DNA of 36,268 nt from Methylothermaceae bacterium (GCA_026981855.1 JALSIB010000059.1:1-36268), one strand, 5' to 3'. Numbered from the stretch's first letter, positions 1 through 8,989 are shown. Numbers and translations: made by a program. The notes: a model not told the origin generated them from the letters alone.

Positions 1-1
1 C

Positions 2-172
2 TACCTCTATCACATCCCTCAACGAGCCCTGAATCACAAAACGCCCATGCAAACACTACAAAATTGGTATGAGAAAAAACCCGATTCCTTCAAGTTACCA
101 GTAAATAATCTCGCGGGTCTTGACACCAAGTGGAGTCAGGTCGATTTTGAAACGACAAAACGACAATCCTGA
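2..172 (+). CDS. Transposase/integrase, C-terminal fragment (IS481-like), cut by window edge
   Basis: An open frame runs from the window edge to a TGA at 170-172 and encodes 56 residues. The segment NHKTPMQTLQNWYEKKPDSF followed by a GLDT motif resembles the extreme C-terminus of IS481-type DDE integrase-core transposases, where a Pro-rich 'TP..AL..W...KP.LF' tail precedes the stop. The catalytic core would lie upstream, outside the window, so I cannot say whether the element is intact. Base composition is more AT-rich than the rest of the window, in keeping with a mobile element. Family assignment rests on recalled motif similarity only. No terminal inverted repeat could be identified between the stop and position 254. 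Confidence 0.6.
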   Translation, partial: YLYHIPQRALNHKTPMQTLQNWYEKKPDSFKLPVNNLAGLDTKWSQVDFETTKRQS

Positions 173-254
173 GTGGCCTCAAGATTACCGCCCTGGCACT
201 ATTCGGATTTAAAAGGAATTGGATACCTCCACCACCCTATTCAGCCAAAATAGG

Positions 255-671
255 TCAAACATCCAACCATGGATTGATAACCGTCAATCCGGGAATTTCA
301 AAATCCGCTTGGTTGCGTGTCACCAGACGCAATTCATGATGCAACGCGGTCGCCGCCAACAGGCTGTCGATCGCTGGCAAAGTCCGGGCTGCTTGTGCCA
401 GCAAAGTTCCCCAGCGTTCTGCAATGGCATGATCGATAACAAGCAAACGGTCTTCGAACCATTCGGGGAGTTCCTGTTCGAGCCACAAACGGAGTCGCTC
501 TTTTTTTTGGCCCTCGGGAAGCCGCTCCACACCTTTGCGGATTTCTCCCAGGGAGAGCACACTGAGATACAACGTGGAATCCGGCACCTGTTCAAACCAT
601 GACAGCACCGCTAGAGCAGGATTTGCTTTCGCGACTTCGCAGATGACATTGGTGTCCAGAAGATAGCTCAC
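255..671 (-). CDS. vapC: VapC-family PIN-domain toxin
   Basis: This 138-residue protein is a probable ribonuclease toxin of a type II toxin-antitoxin pair. The PIN signature is visible: LLDTNVI with Asp6 at the N-terminus, Glu43 in the SLGEI segment, Asp102 in PAIDSLLAATAL, and Asp123 in the TRNQADF segment near the end. These are the acidic residues expected to bind magnesium. Length is typical for FitB/VapC proteins. It starts with GTG at 669-671, which overlaps the TGA of the upstream antitoxin by 2 bp, so the toxin is translationally coupled to it. No frameshift or missing key residue is seen, so the toxin should be functional. The exact RNA target cannot be told from sequence. Confidence 0.9.
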   Translation of the reverse strand: MSYLLDTNVICEVAKANPALAVLSWFEQVPDSTLYLSVLSLGEIRKGVERLPEGQKKERLRLWLEQELPEWFEDRLLVIDHAIAERWGTLLAQAARTLPAIDSLLAATALHHELRLVTRNQADFEIPGLTVINPWLDV

Positions 672-934
672 AAGTCGATCTCCCTGACCGGGCTTTTGTC
701 CCGCTCGATTTCCAATAGAATATCCCGCAGAGGTGAGCGGCGCATGAATTCCAGGAAAGAGGGTTTCCTGGTAATCAATTTTTCATAGTCAGCGCGGGAC
801 AGAACCACTGCCGCGGACTTTCCGTGAATGGTGATCTCCTGGGGGCCTTCAGTGATCGCCCGCTTGACCAAGACGCTCAAACGGGCCTTGGCGGTTTGCA
901 GTTGCCATTTTTCATGAATTTCCATGATTTCCAT
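668..934 (-). CDS. Phd/YefM-family antitoxin
   Basis: This 88-residue protein is the first gene of the toxin-antitoxin pair. Its N-terminal half (QLQTAKARLSVLVKRA, then EITIHGKSAAVVLSRADYEKL) matches the Phd/YefM DNA-binding fold, in which the antitoxin dimer binds its own promoter. The C-terminal third is charged and would wrap the VapC toxin. Three ATG or ATG-like starts lie close together (934 and 925 on this strand, with another Met a few codons on), and none has a good Shine-Dalgarno, so the exact start is uncertain. Three perfect 9-bp repeats abut the first start codon and are the likely operator. Confidence 0.88.
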   Translation of the reverse strand: MEIMEIHEKWQLQTAKARLSVLVKRAITEGPQEITIHGKSAAVVLSRADYEKLITRKPSFLEFMRRSPLRDILLEIERDKSPVREIDL

Positions 935-960
935 CTAGTCTGTCTAGTCTGTCTAGTCTG
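934..960. repeat. Three tandem 9-bp repeats (TCTAGTCTG), probable toxin-antitoxin operator
   Basis: The unit TCTAGTCTG occurs three times without a gap or mismatch (934-942, 943-951, 952-960). The first copy overlaps the start codon of the antitoxin. Tandem or palindromic sites over the first start codon are usual for autoregulated type II toxin-antitoxin operons. The operator role is inferred; the repeat itself is seen directly. An alternative is a simple microsatellite expansion. Confidence 0.6.
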
Positions 961-1053
961 AATCAAGCGTATAAAAAGCTACCCTTTCTGTCCAGCATCT
1001 TCACACTTATCGCTTCGCCAACGTCACGTTCCGGATGCCCGAGAGTGACTGTC

Positions 1054-1108
1054 AGCGGCCATGGATGGCCGCTCCAGCCCTGAATTCACGGATGAATTTC
1101 CGGGCTGG
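1054..1108. repeat. Two adjacent stem-loops between the toxin-antitoxin pair and nadD
   Basis: AGCGGCCA (1054-1061) pairs with TGGCCGCT (1066-1073) across a TGGA loop. Immediately after, CCAGCCC (1074-1080) pairs with GGGCTGG (1102-1108), and AATTCA (1083-1088) pairs with TGAATT (1093-1098) inside it. The paired hairpins look like a REP or small non-autonomous repeat unit. They sit just past the stop of nadD and could also stop transcription, though no T-run follows on either strand. Nothing else is seen in 961-1146. Confidence 0.55.
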
Positions 1109-1146
1109 CAGGGCAACCTCCAGCACCCCGGACCCCAGGGCCTATC

Positions 1147-1755
1147 TCATACCATCAATTCCAAAACTTCATCCGGCACCAGATAACGCGGGCTTCTGCC
1201 CTCTCTGAGACATTGGCGGATATAAGTTGCCGAGATTTCCAGGCGGATGACTTGTTGAAAGAAGATCCGCCCGGCAGGACGGCGGCGGAGAGGTAGAACT
1301 TCGTCGCTCCTTCGCGCCTCCACCTGGGGCTTCAGGGCGGAAGGCCATTCCGGCCGGTAACCCGGCCGATCCATGACCACCAGATGGGCCAGCTCGAACA
1401 AATCTTGCCAGCGATGCCAGCCCGGCAGTCCCAAAAAGGCATCCAGCCCGACGATCAGGCACAGCGGCTTGTCACCGGCTTCCCGCCTGAGCGAGGCGAG
1501 CGTATCCACCATGTAGGAGGGGCCGGGCCGCGCCAGCTCCCGGGTATCGACCACGAAACCCGGCTCGTCGGCCGTGGCCAGTTTCAGCAACTCGAGCCTT
1601 TTTCCGGCGGAGAAAAAAGGTTTTCGCCGATGAGGGGGGATCCGGCAGGGAACGAACCGGATCTCGTCCAGATCCAGGGCTTCCCTGACTTCCAGGGCGG
1701 TTCTGAGATGACCGTAGTGAACCGGATCGAAAGTACCGCCATAGACGCCGATCAT
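1147..1755 (-). CDS. nadD: Nicotinate-nucleotide adenylyltransferase
   Basis: NadD transfers AMP from ATP to nicotinate mononucleotide, the adenylylation step of NAD synthesis, in the cytoplasm. The nucleotidyltransferase signature GGTFDPVHYGHL lies at the N-terminus, with both catalytic histidines, and the second signature, here ISATYIRQCLREG, lies near the C-terminus as expected. Length (202 residues) is normal. I chose the ATG at 1753-1755, which shares one base with the stop of proA; a GTG one codon earlier (1758) is possible. It is the last gene of the lptE-holA-proA-nadD operon. In many relatives rsfS and rlmH follow nadD; here they do not, and a repeat and a toxin-antitoxin pair come next. 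Confidence 0.95.
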   Translation of the reverse strand: MIGVYGGTFDPVHYGHLRTALEVREALDLDEIRFVPCRIPPHRRKPFFSAGKRLELLKLATADEPGFVVDTRELARPGPSYMVDTLASLRREAGDKPLCLIVGLDAFLGLPGWHRWQDLFELAHLVVMDRPGYRPEWPSALKPQVEARRSDEVLPLRRRPAGRIFFQQVIRLEISATYIRQCLREGRSPRYLVPDEVLELMV

Positions 1756-3017
1756 CACACCCGGATCTGTCCGTCCCCGAGCACCACGAATTTCTGGGTG
1801 GTCAGCCCTTCCAGGCCGACCGGCCCCCGGGCATGGAGTTTGTCGGTGCTGATGCCGATCTCGGCCCCCAGGCCATACTCGAACCCATCGGCGAAACGGG
1901 TCGAGGCGTTGACCATCACCGAACTGGAGTCCACCTCGCGCAGAAAACGGCGGGCACGGGTGTAGTCCTCGGTGACGATGGCGTCGGTGTGGGCGGAACC
2001 GTAGCGGTCGATGTGATCCATCGCTTCGTCGAGTCCCGGCACCACCCGGATGGCCAGAATCGGCGCCAGATACTCGGTGGCCCAGTCCGCTTCGCTGGCC
2101 GGTTCGCAGCTCACGATGGCCCGGGTGCGCTCACAGCCGCGCAGCTCCACGCCCGCTTCCCGGTATTTCTCCGCCAAAGGCGGCAACACTTCGGCAGCAA
2201 TGCCTTCATGCACCAGCAAGGTCTCCATGGCGTTGCAGACCCCGAAACGCTGGGTTTTGGCGTTGAAGGCGATGGCGATGGCCTTGTCCGGATCCGCCCG
2301 GTCGTCGATATAGACATGACAGATGCCATCCAGATGCTTGATCACGGGAATCCTCGACTCGGCGGTGATCCGCTCGATCAGCCCCTTCCCTCCCCTGGGC
2401 ACGATCACGTCCACATAGCTGTCCATCTTCAACAGTTCTCCCACGGCGGCCCGGTCGGTAGTCTCCACCACCTGGACGGCGGAGCGGGGCAGCCCGGCCT
2501 TTTCCAGTCCCGTCCGGATACAGGACGCCAGCACCTGGTTGGAATGAATCGCCTCGCTGCCCCCCCTGAGGATGCAGGCGTTGCCGGCCTTCAGGCACAG
2601 TCCGGCGGCATCCACGGTGACGTTGGGCCGTGATTCGTAGATGATGCCGATCACCCCCAGCGGCACCCGCATTCTTCCCACCTGAATTCCGGAAGGGCGG
2701 TAACCGAGGCCGGTTATCTCCCCGACGGGATCGGCCAGCGCGGCGATCTGACGCAAGCCTTCGGCCATCGAATCGATCCGTGCGTCGGTGAGGGTCAGAC
2801 GGTCCAGCATCGCATCCGACAACCCCCTCTGTCTCCCGGCTTCCAGATCCCGGGCGTTCTCCCGCTGGATCTTCGCGCGGCCCGCCTCGATGGCTTCGGC
2901 CATGGCCAACAGCGCCCGGTTCTTGGCCCCGGCGGTCGCCCGGCTCACTTCCCTCGCCGCTTCACGGGCCTTTCGACCCACCGTCTGCATGTAGTGCTGC
3001 ACGTTTTCTATCGTCAT
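1755..3017 (-). CDS. proA: Gamma-glutamyl phosphate reductase (glutamate-5-semialdehyde dehydrogenase)
   Basis: ProA reduces gamma-glutamyl phosphate with NADPH to glutamate semialdehyde, the second step of proline synthesis. The 420-residue length matches the family. Recognisable blocks include the [20 protein letters not shown] segment, the [12 protein letters not shown] nucleotide-binding region, the VPRGGKGLI loop, and the catalytic cysteine Cys261 in [13 protein letters not shown]. The C-terminal [11 protein letters not shown]-type segment is present as [17 protein letters not shown]. The ATG at 3017 lies 3 bp after the stop of holA, and the gene shares one base with nadD, so the four genes are probably cotranscribed. 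No anomaly seen. Confidence 0.97.
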   Translation of the reverse strand: MTIENVQHYMQTVGRKAREAAREVSRATAGAKNRALLAMAEAIEAGRAKIQRENARDLEAGRQRGLSDAMLDRLTLTDARIDSMAEGLRQIAALADPVGEITGLGYRPSGIQVGRMRVPLGVIGIIYESRPNVTVDAAGLCLKAGNACILRGGSEAIHSNQVLASCIRTGLEKAGLPRSAVQVVETTDRAAVGELLKMDSYVDVIVPRGGKGLIERITAESRIPVIKHLDGICHVYIDDRADPDKAIAIAFNAKTQRFGVCNAMETLLVHEGIAAEVLPPLAEKYREAGVELRGCERTRAIVSCEPASEADWATEYLAPILAIRVVPGLDEAMDHIDRYGSAHTDAIVTEDYTRARRFLREVDSSSVMVNASTRFADGFEYGLGAEIGISTDKLHARGPVGLEGLTTQKFVVLGDGQIRV

Positions 3018-3020
3018 CTG

Positions 3021-4058
3021 TCAATCCGTTTCCAACATCGGTAGCAAATTCTTCTCCCCTGTCGCGATGAACAGGCACAGCGTCCTCAAAGCCCCCCAGG
3101 CATCGCCCCCCGCCTGCCCCTTGATGACGGCATCGATGCGGGCGGCGGTTTCCAGGGCACGGTGCAGCGATCCCCTCCCGAGACGCCCCAAAGCCTGTTC
3201 CAACCCGGCCTTGCGCGACTCCCAGAGGTGACGCCGCCGACAGCTTTCAGCCAGGGAAAGCCCCCGGCCGCGATCGTCCAACAAAGCCAACAACAACCGC
3301 AACTCCCGGGTGACCGCCCATAATACCACGGGCGCCGCCACCCCTTCGGCGGCCAGCCCCGCCACGACGCGATCGGTGCGCCGGACCTGGCCGGCCAGCA
3401 TCGCATCGACCAGATCGAAGACCCCGAAACGGCTGCTGTCGGCCACCGCCTCGGCCAGCCGTGCGGCGTCCACCTCCACCGCCCCGTACAAGACATAGAG
3501 TTTGTCGATCTCCTGGGAGGCCGCAAGGAGGTTGCCTTCGGTCCGAAGCGCCAGCAATTGCAACGCTTCGCGGGTCAGCGAAATACCCCTGGACACGGCC
3601 CGTTGCCGCAACCAGGCGGAAAATTCCCGCCCGTGCATCGACCGGACCTGCACCGCCACACCCGCCTGTTCGAGCGTTCTGAACCAGCGCGCCTTCTGCA
3701 CCGCGGCCGGCGGGTTTTCCAGCACCAGCAACAAGATCGCATCGGCGGGCAAACGTTCGCCATAACGGCTCAAAACCTTCCCGCCCTCGCTTCCCACCTT
3801 GCCCTCGGGTACTCTGACATCCAGCAGGCGGCGACTGGAAAACAAAGGCATGGCGTCGGCTTCGGACTCGATCGAGCGCCAGTCGAACCCCGGCATCACG
3901 CTGTATACCTGACGCTCCCCGAGCCCCGCCCGGCGGCAGGCCCGGCGGATCGAATCGGCGGCCTCGGTCAACTGCAACGGCTCGTCACCAAAGACCAGAT
4001 AGACCGGCGCCAATCCTTTTTTCAACTGGCCGGGAAGCTGAGGGAATCTAATTCTCAT
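3021..4058 (-). CDS. holA: DNA polymerase III subunit delta
   Basis: HolA is the clamp-loader subunit that opens the beta sliding clamp. The 345-residue length and the N-terminal pattern PVYLVFGDEPLQLTEAADSI are characteristic. The middle part with LLALRTEGNLLAASQEIDKL is the conserved helix bundle of the delta AAA+-like fold. The gene starts inside the 3' end of lptE (an 11-bp overlap), so translation is coupled. In gammaproteobacteria holA almost always follows lptE, which supports both assignments. Confidence 0.95.
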   Translation of the reverse strand: MRIRFPQLPGQLKKGLAPVYLVFGDEPLQLTEAADSIRRACRRAGLGERQVYSVMPGFDWRSIESEADAMPLFSSRRLLDVRVPEGKVGSEGGKVLSRYGERLPADAILLLVLENPPAAVQKARWFRTLEQAGVAVQVRSMHGREFSAWLRQRAVSRGISLTREALQLLALRTEGNLLAASQEIDKLYVLYGAVEVDAARLAEAVADSSRFGVFDLVDAMLAGQVRRTDRVVAGLAAEGVAAPVVLWAVTRELRLLLALLDDRGRGLSLAESCRRRHLWESRKAGLEQALGRLGRGSLHRALETAARIDAVIKGQAGGDAWGALRTLCLFIATGEKNLLPMLETD

Positions 4059-4545
4059 CCCGCCTCAACACTTTTTGCAAATGCCGCAGCAGCGTCCGTG
4101 CGGCCTCGCGCCGCATCTCGCGGCGGATCACCGACGCCTCTTCGGATTTCCCGATCACCTGCAACTGGGTATTGAGATAGATCCGCCGCACATTGAGGGT
4201 CCGTAGTGGCGACAGGATCTCCCCCTCCGGGGTGCGGATGTCGTATTGGACCCGGAAGGTGAGTTCGAATTCGATCGCCTTGCCGTTCTGATCGAGCGAA
4301 ACCACCCGCCGTCCCTCGCGGATATCGTGAATGACGATGACGCTGCCGGCGTTTCGCGGATTGGAAACCAGCCTGCCTTCCACCAGATCGAGGAACAATT
4401 GCAGATCCCGGGCGAAAGGCCGGTTGAGATCGATCCCCTGAAGCGCGATCACTTTTTTGTCAGGCGGCAATTCCACCGCACCGCGCAAATGAAACCCGCA
4501 ACCGCTCAAGGACAGCAAGAGAATCAGAATGGGAATCGATGGCAT
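4048..4545 (-). CDS. lptE: LPS-assembly lipoprotein LptE
   Basis: LptE is the outer-membrane lipoprotein that plugs the LptD barrel and helps insert lipopolysaccharide. A short hydrophobic leader ends in a lipobox (LSGC), followed directly by GFHLRGAVELPP, the hallmark N-terminus of mature LptE. Start choice: the ATG at 4543-4545 has a GGAG five bases upstream, giving 165 residues, but its leader lacks positive charges. An in-frame TTG at 4567-4569 would add KKRAGAS, a better n-region, but has almost no Shine-Dalgarno spacing. The usual upstream neighbour leuS is absent; instead the gene is divergent from glyQ across a short promoter region. Confidence 0.92.
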   Translation of the reverse strand: MPSIPILILLLSLSGCGFHLRGAVELPPDKKVIALQGIDLNRPFARDLQLFLDLVEGRLVSNPRNAGSVIVIHDIREGRRVVSLDQNGKAIEFELTFRVQYDIRTPEGEILSPLRTLNVRRIYLNTQLQVIGKSEEASVIRREMRREAARTLLRHLQKVLRRDEN

Positions 4546-4558
4546 CGAGGCTCCGGCA

Positions 4559-4590
4559 CGCTTTTTCAAATCCTAATCGGATATAATACT
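4559..4590. promoter_or_regulatory. Divergent promoter region of glyQ and lptE
   Basis: A perfect -10 hexamer TATAAT lies at 4582-4587 on the plus strand, about 30 bp before the GTG start of glyQ. No good -35 is visible at 16-18 bp. On the minus strand the same segment reads TATTATAT and could serve as the -10 for lptE, which would place the transcript start just ahead of the ATG at 4545. Shared AT-rich core in an otherwise GC-rich region supports promoter function. Confidence 0.55.
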
Positions 4591-4616
4591 TCGCTTTTAA
4601 CCAAGCGACGAGTACC

Positions 4617-5531
4617 GTGGCCGAAACCCATTCCAGCATCGAAACTTTCCAGGATCTGATTCTCGCCTTGCAGAACTTCTGGGCAGGCAAAGGCTGCGCC
4701 CTGTTGCAGCCCATGGACATGGAAGTGGGCGCGGGCACCTTCCATCCGGGCACCTTCCTGCGCGCCATCGGCCCGGAACCCTGGCGCACCGCCTACGTCC
4801 AGCCCTCGCGCCGCCCCACCGACGGCCGTTACGGCGAAAATCCCAACCGGCTGCAACACTACTATCAATTCCAGGTACTGCTCAAACCCTCCCCGCTGGA
4901 GATCCAGGATCTTTACCTGGAATCGCTGCGCCACATCGGCTTCGATCTGCTCGAGCACGACGTGCGCTTCGTCGAGGACAACTGGGAATCCCCCACCCTG
5001 GGTGCCTGGGGGCTGGGATGGGAAGTCTGGCTGGACGGAATGGAAATCACCCAGTTCACTTATTTCCAGCAGGTGGGGGGACTGGACTGCCGGCCGGTTT
5101 CCGGGGAAATCACCTATGGGCTGGAAAGAATCGCCATGGTGTTGCAGAACGCCGAGAGCGTCTACGACCTGATCTGGACACGAAACGACGGCGACGCCAT
5201 CACCTACGGTGACGTGTTCCGCCAGAATGAGGTGGAGATGTCCGCCTACAATTTCGAACTGGCCGACGTGGACTTCCTGTTTCGCAGTTTCGATCACTAC
5301 GCCAGCGAGTGCCGCAGACTGCTCGAACACGAACTTCCCCTGCCCGCTTACGACCAGGTGCTCAAGGCATCCCATACCTTCAACCTGCTCGATGCCCGGC
5401 ACGCCATCTCGGTCACCGAGCGGCAACGCTTCATTCTTCGGGTACGGGAACTGGCCCGCGGCGTCGCCCAATCTTACTACCAACGGCGCGAACAACTCGG
5501 ATTCCCGATGCTGCACAAGGAGGAAAGCTGA
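4617..5531 (+). CDS. glyQ: Glycine--tRNA ligase alpha subunit
   Basis: GlyQ is the catalytic subunit of the bacterial alpha2beta2 glycyl-tRNA synthetase. The 304-residue protein shows the signature [17 protein letters not shown] at the start, the [14 protein letters not shown] block and the class II motif region [20 protein letters not shown], which are nearly invariant in the family. It begins with GTG at 4617; the first residues (MAETHSS) fit the family start. Only a weak Shine-Dalgarno precedes it. Its stop shares one base with the ATG of glyS (TGATG), so the two subunits are coupled. Confidence 0.97.
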   Translation: MAETHSSIETFQDLILALQNFWAGKGCALLQPMDMEVGAGTFHPGTFLRAIGPEPWRTAYVQPSRRPTDGRYGENPNRLQHYYQFQVLLKPSPLEIQDLYLESLRHIGFDLLEHDVRFVEDNWESPTLGAWGLGWEVWLDGMEITQFTYFQQVGGLDCRPVSGEITYGLERIAMVLQNAESVYDLIWTRNDGDAITYGDVFRQNEVEMSAYNFELADVDFLFRSFDHYASECRRLLEHELPLPAYDQVLKASHTFNLLDARHAISVTERQRFILRVRELARGVAQSYYQRREQLGFPMLHKEES

Positions 5532-7603
5532 TGGCCACCCGTGACCTGCTGTTCGAACTGGGCACCGAGGAACTGCCCCCCAGGGCGCTGCACACGCTGA
5601 TGGAGGCGCTGCGGGAGGAAACCGCCGGGCGACTGCGGAAAGCCGGCCTCGAATACGCCTATCTCAATGCCTACGCCACCCCCCGCCGCCTGAGCCTGGT
5701 CGTCCACGAGCTGACGGAATCCCAGCCCGACAGGATCGTGGAACGCCGCGGCCCCGCTCTCAAGGCCGCTTTCGATGCGGACGGCAATCCCACGCCCGCG
5801 GCTTTGGGCTTCGCCAAGAGCTGTGGGGTGACTGTCGATGCGCTTGAGACCCTGAAAAACGCCAAGGGTGAATGGCTGATGTGCCGCCTGCGGCAAAAAG
5901 GCGCCGCAACCGCCGAAATCCTTCCAGGCATCCTGCGCCAGGCGCTCGCCGCCCTCCCCATCCCCAAACGGATGCGATGGGGAGAGGGCGAGGCGGAATT
6001 CGTTCGTCCGGTACACTGGGTGGTGCTGCTGTTCGGAGACGAGGTCATCGATGCGGAGATTCTCGGCGTGCGCGCTTCCAACACCAGCCGCGGCCACCGC
6101 TTCCACTGCCGTCACCCCCTCACCTTCGCCGCCCCGGATCACTATGCCCAGACATTGATGGCCGATGGCAGGGTGATCGTCGATTTCGGAGAAAGACGCA
6201 ACCATGTTCACCAGCAGGCGCTCAAACTGGCGGAGCAGGTCGGTGGACAGGCCCATCTCGAAGACGGTCTGCTGGACGAAGTCACCGCACTGGTGGAATG
6301 GCCGGTGGGGATCGTGGGTACTTACGATGCCAGGTATCTCGATCTTCCCAAGGAAGTGCTGATCACGGTGATGCAGTCCCATCAGAAATACTTCCCCGTC
6401 CTGGACCGGGAAGGTGGGTTGCTGCCCCACTTCATCGCCATTGCCAATCTCGACAGCAGCCGCCCGGAGACGGTGCGCCGCGGCAACGAGCGTGTCATCC
6501 GGCCGCGTCTGGCCGACGCCGAATTCTTCTGGAACCAGGATTTGAAGATCCCCCTCGAGCAGCATCTGGACAAGCTCGGAGGCATCGTCTTTCAGAAGAC
6601 CCTCGGCACCCTGCTCGACAAGACCCGCAGACTGGAAAAACTGGTGGAAACGCTGGCGGATCTGCTCGGCGGTGATCGCACCAAGGCCATCCGCGCCGCC
6701 CGGCTGGCCAAGACCGATCTGGTCACCGACATGGTGGGGGAATTCCCCGAACTGCAGGGCATCATGGGCAGGTACTACGCCCTGGCCCAGGGGGAAGACC
6801 CGGAAGTGGCGTCCGCCCTGGAGGAACAGTACCGCCCCAGGCAGGCGGGCGGCCGGTTACCCGAAACCCGGACGGGTGAGATGCTGGCCCTGGCCGACAA
6901 AACCGACACCCTCATCGGCATCTTCAGCATCGGTCAGGTTCCGACCGGCGCCAAAGACCCTTACGCCCTGCGCCGGGCCGCGCTGGGCATCATCCGCATC
7001 CTGGTGGAAAAGAAACTGGATCTGGATCTGGCGACGCTGCTGAAACAGTCCGCCGGGCTGTACGCCCATCCTTTCGATCACGACGCCGTGGCACGGCAAG
7101 TCTACGACTTCATCCTCGAGCGGCTGCGCGGCTATCTGCTCGACCGCGGCTTCACTCCCCACGAATTCGAGGCAGTGGCCGCCCTGCGGCCGGAAAGCCT
7201 GCTCGATTTCATCCAGCGCATCGAAGCCGTCCACGCCTTCCGCGCCTTGCCGGAAGCCGCCTCCCTCAGCGAAGCCAACAAACGCATCCGCAACATCCTG
7301 CGCAAATCGGGGCAGGACCGCTTCGCCGCCCCCGATGCCGGCCTGTTCCGGGAAGAACAGGAAAAGGCCCTGTTCCAGGCGGTACAAGAGGCCCATGACG
7401 CCATCGAACCCCTGCTTTCCCGACGCGACTACACAGCCGCGTTGAAACGGCTGGCGGGACTGAAGGACACGGTGGACGCTTTCTTCGATCATGTCATGGT
7501 CATGACCGAAGACCCGAACGTTCGCAGCAACCGGCTCAACCTGCTGGCGAAGACCTCCGGCCTGTTCCTTCGAATCGCCGACATCTCGCGGTTACAGGGA
7601 TGA
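5531..7603 (+). CDS. glyS: Glycine--tRNA ligase beta subunit
   Basis: GlyS is the tRNA-binding beta subunit. From the ATG at 5531 the protein has 690 residues, the normal length. It opens with the family signature RDLLFELGTEELPPRAL, and contains PKRMRWGEGEAEFVRPVHW, VMQSHQKYFPV and DLVTDMVGEFPELQGIMG. A strong Shine-Dalgarno AAGGAGG precedes this ATG by about seven bases inside the end of glyQ. The reading frame is open further upstream, but that part overlaps glyQ and has no family similarity, so it is not coding. The stop overlaps the start of the next gene by four bases (ATGA). Confidence 0.97.
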   Translation: MATRDLLFELGTEELPPRALHTLMEALREETAGRLRKAGLEYAYLNAYATPRRLSLVVHELTESQPDRIVERRGPALKAAFDADGNPTPAALGFAKSCGVTVDALETLKNAKGEWLMCRLRQKGAATAEILPGILRQALAALPIPKRMRWGEGEAEFVRPVHWVVLLFGDEVIDAEILGVRASNTSRGHRFHCRHPLTFAAPDHYAQTLMADGRVIVDFGERRNHVHQQALKLAEQVGGQAHLEDGLLDEVTALVEWPVGIVGTYDARYLDLPKEVLITVMQSHQKYFPVLDREGGLLPHFIAIANLDSSRPETVRRGNERVIRPRLADAEFFWNQDLKIPLEQHLDKLGGIVFQKTLGTLLDKTRRLEKLVETLADLLGGDRTKAIRAARLAKTDLVTDMVGEFPELQGIMGRYYALAQGEDPEVASALEEQYRPRQAGGRLPETRTGEMLALADKTDTLIGIFSIGQVPTGAKDPYALRRAALGIIRILVEKKLDLDLATLLKQSAGLYAHPFDHDAVARQVYDFILERLRGYLLDRGFTPHEFEAVAALRPESLLDFIQRIEAVHAFRALPEAASLSEANKRIRNILRKSGQDRFAAPDAGLFREEQEKALFQAVQEAHDAIEPLLSRRDYTAALKRLAGLKDTVDAFFDHVMVMTEDPNVRSNRLNLLAKTSGLFLRIADISRLQG

Positions 7604-8340
7604 ACGCCGGAAAGCTTCCCTCTCCTTTCATCGTTTTCCGCTCGGCCCTGTTCTTCCTGGTCCAGAGCACTATCACCGTGCTGATGACGCCGGTGGTCCT
7701 GGCGGCTTCCCTGCTGCCCCGCTACGACTACCGTTATCGCCTGGCGCGGCTCTGGGCCTGGCTGCTCATCCAGTCGCTGCGGCTCATCTGCGGCATCCGC
7801 CATCAGATCGAGGGTCTGGAAAACATTCCGGAGGGCAACGGAATCGTGGCCAGCAAACACCAGTCCGCCTGGGAAACCCTGATGCTCTACCTGATCTTCC
7901 CCAAGGCCGTCTACGTGCTGAAACGGGAACTGCTCACGATTCCCTTCTTCGGCTGGTGCCTGGGCCGCTACCACCACATCGCCATCGATCGCAGTCAACC
8001 CAGGGCGGCCCTGATGTCCCTGGTCAAACAGGGAGTTCAGAGACTCAGGGAAGGACACTGGATCATCATCTTCCCCGAAGGCACCCGGGTGGCGCCGGGA
8101 GAACGGAAGCGCTATGCGGGCTCGGCCGGCACCCTCGCCCGCAAGGCCGGCGTTCCCGTGGTGCCGGTGGCGCACAACGCCGGCAAACACTGGCCCCGCA
8201 ACGGTTTCATCAAGACCCCGGGCACCATTCGGATGCGGATCGGCCCGCCACTCGAGGGCGGGGAACTAGAAGCGGCGGAAATCAACCGCCGGCTGGAGGA
8301 ATGGATCGAAGCCCGGATGCGGGAGATCGGCCGCCCATGA
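7600..8340 (+). CDS. Lysophospholipid acyltransferase (PlsC-like)
   Basis: This 246-residue membrane enzyme probably transfers an acyl group to 1-acyl-glycerol-3-phosphate or a related lysolipid. An N-terminal hydrophobic segment (roughly residues 15-40) precedes the catalytic domain. The catalytic block reads SKHQSAWET, with His87 and Glu92, that is H-x4-E rather than the standard H-x4-D; this variant is common in a proteobacterial PlsC subgroup. The substrate-binding motif FPEGTR is at 158-163, and VPVVPVAHNAG follows. It overlaps glyS by 4 bp and the next gene by 4 bp. In several relatives gmhB sits between glyS and this gene; here it is missing. Confidence 0.9.
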   Translation: MNAGKLPSPFIVFRSALFFLVQSTITVLMTPVVLAASLLPRYDYRYRLARLWAWLLIQSLRLICGIRHQIEGLENIPEGNGIVASKHQSAWETLMLYLIFPKAVYVLKRELLTIPFFGWCLGRYHHIAIDRSQPRAALMSLVKQGVQRLREGHWIIIFPEGTRVAPGERKRYAGSAGTLARKAGVPVVPVAHNAGKHWPRNGFIKTPGTIRMRIGPPLEGGELEAAEINRRLEEWIEARMREIGRP

Positions 8341-8948
8341 CCCGGATCCAGAAGCAGACCCTTCTCTACATGATCCTCACCGCCATCCTCTTCGTGGGTG
8401 GCTATTTTTTCCTGCGGGCCGCCTACCACCTGTCGGAACCCACCCCCTTCACCCAGGAGATCGTCCTGGTGATTCTCGGCACCCTCGCCACCATCCTGAT
8501 CACGGCCATCCTGCTGAACAAACAGACCGAAGTGGAGCTGACCAAGGAACAGAACATCAAGTTCATCGAACTCAAATCCTCCATCTACCTGGAGCTGCTC
8601 AACTATCTCGAAGAAACCCTGCAACGCCTTGAAATCAGCTCACGCGACATCGTCGAACTCCAGTTCCTCACCCACAAACTGGCCATCTCCGCCAGCCCCG
8701 ATGTGCTCAACAGCTACCGCACCGTGCTCGACATCTTTTCCAGGGCCGTCGGCGACCACCGTTTCGACTACCGGGAACGCACCGACCTGCACCAGGCGCT
8801 TGCCCGCCTGACCGTGGAGATCCGCAGGGATCTGATCGGTGATCTGGACCTGGAAAGCCATTTCAGCGGAGGAGAGATCGAGCGGCAGGTGATGGAGAAC
8901 AATGCCGTCACCTCCGCCACCTACGACCATTATCATCCCGATTCCTGA
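8337..8948 (+). CDS. Two-helix membrane protein of unknown function
   Basis: I do not recognise this 203-residue protein. It has two hydrophobic helices near the N-terminus (about residues 8-30 and 41-61) joined by a short Pro-containing loop, then a soluble, mainly helical, charged domain of about 140 residues containing ELTKEQNIKFIELKSSIYLE and a run that looks coiled-coil forming. No cysteines or catalytic motifs stand out. Start: the ATG at 8337 overlaps the stop of the acyltransferase (ATGA), so the gene ends the glyQ-glyS-plsC transcript. A longer reading frame exists upstream but lies in another frame of the acyltransferase gene and was discarded. Confidence 0.8.
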   Translation: MTRIQKQTLLYMILTAILFVGGYFFLRAAYHLSEPTPFTQEIVLVILGTLATILITAILLNKQTEVELTKEQNIKFIELKSSIYLELLNYLEETLQRLEISSRDIVELQFLTHKLAISASPDVLNSYRTVLDIFSRAVGDHRFDYRERTDLHQALARLTVEIRRDLIGDLDLESHFSGGEIERQVMENNAVTSATYDHYHPDS

Positions 8949-8989
8949 AACGGACGACTCCCCAAGCAAATTCCCGGAGACCCTTCACA

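Noticed and set aside
5309-5530. Upstream in-frame extension of glyS
   Set aside because: It overlaps glyQ and lacks family similarity. The ATG at 5531 has a strong Shine-Dalgarno and matches the family start.
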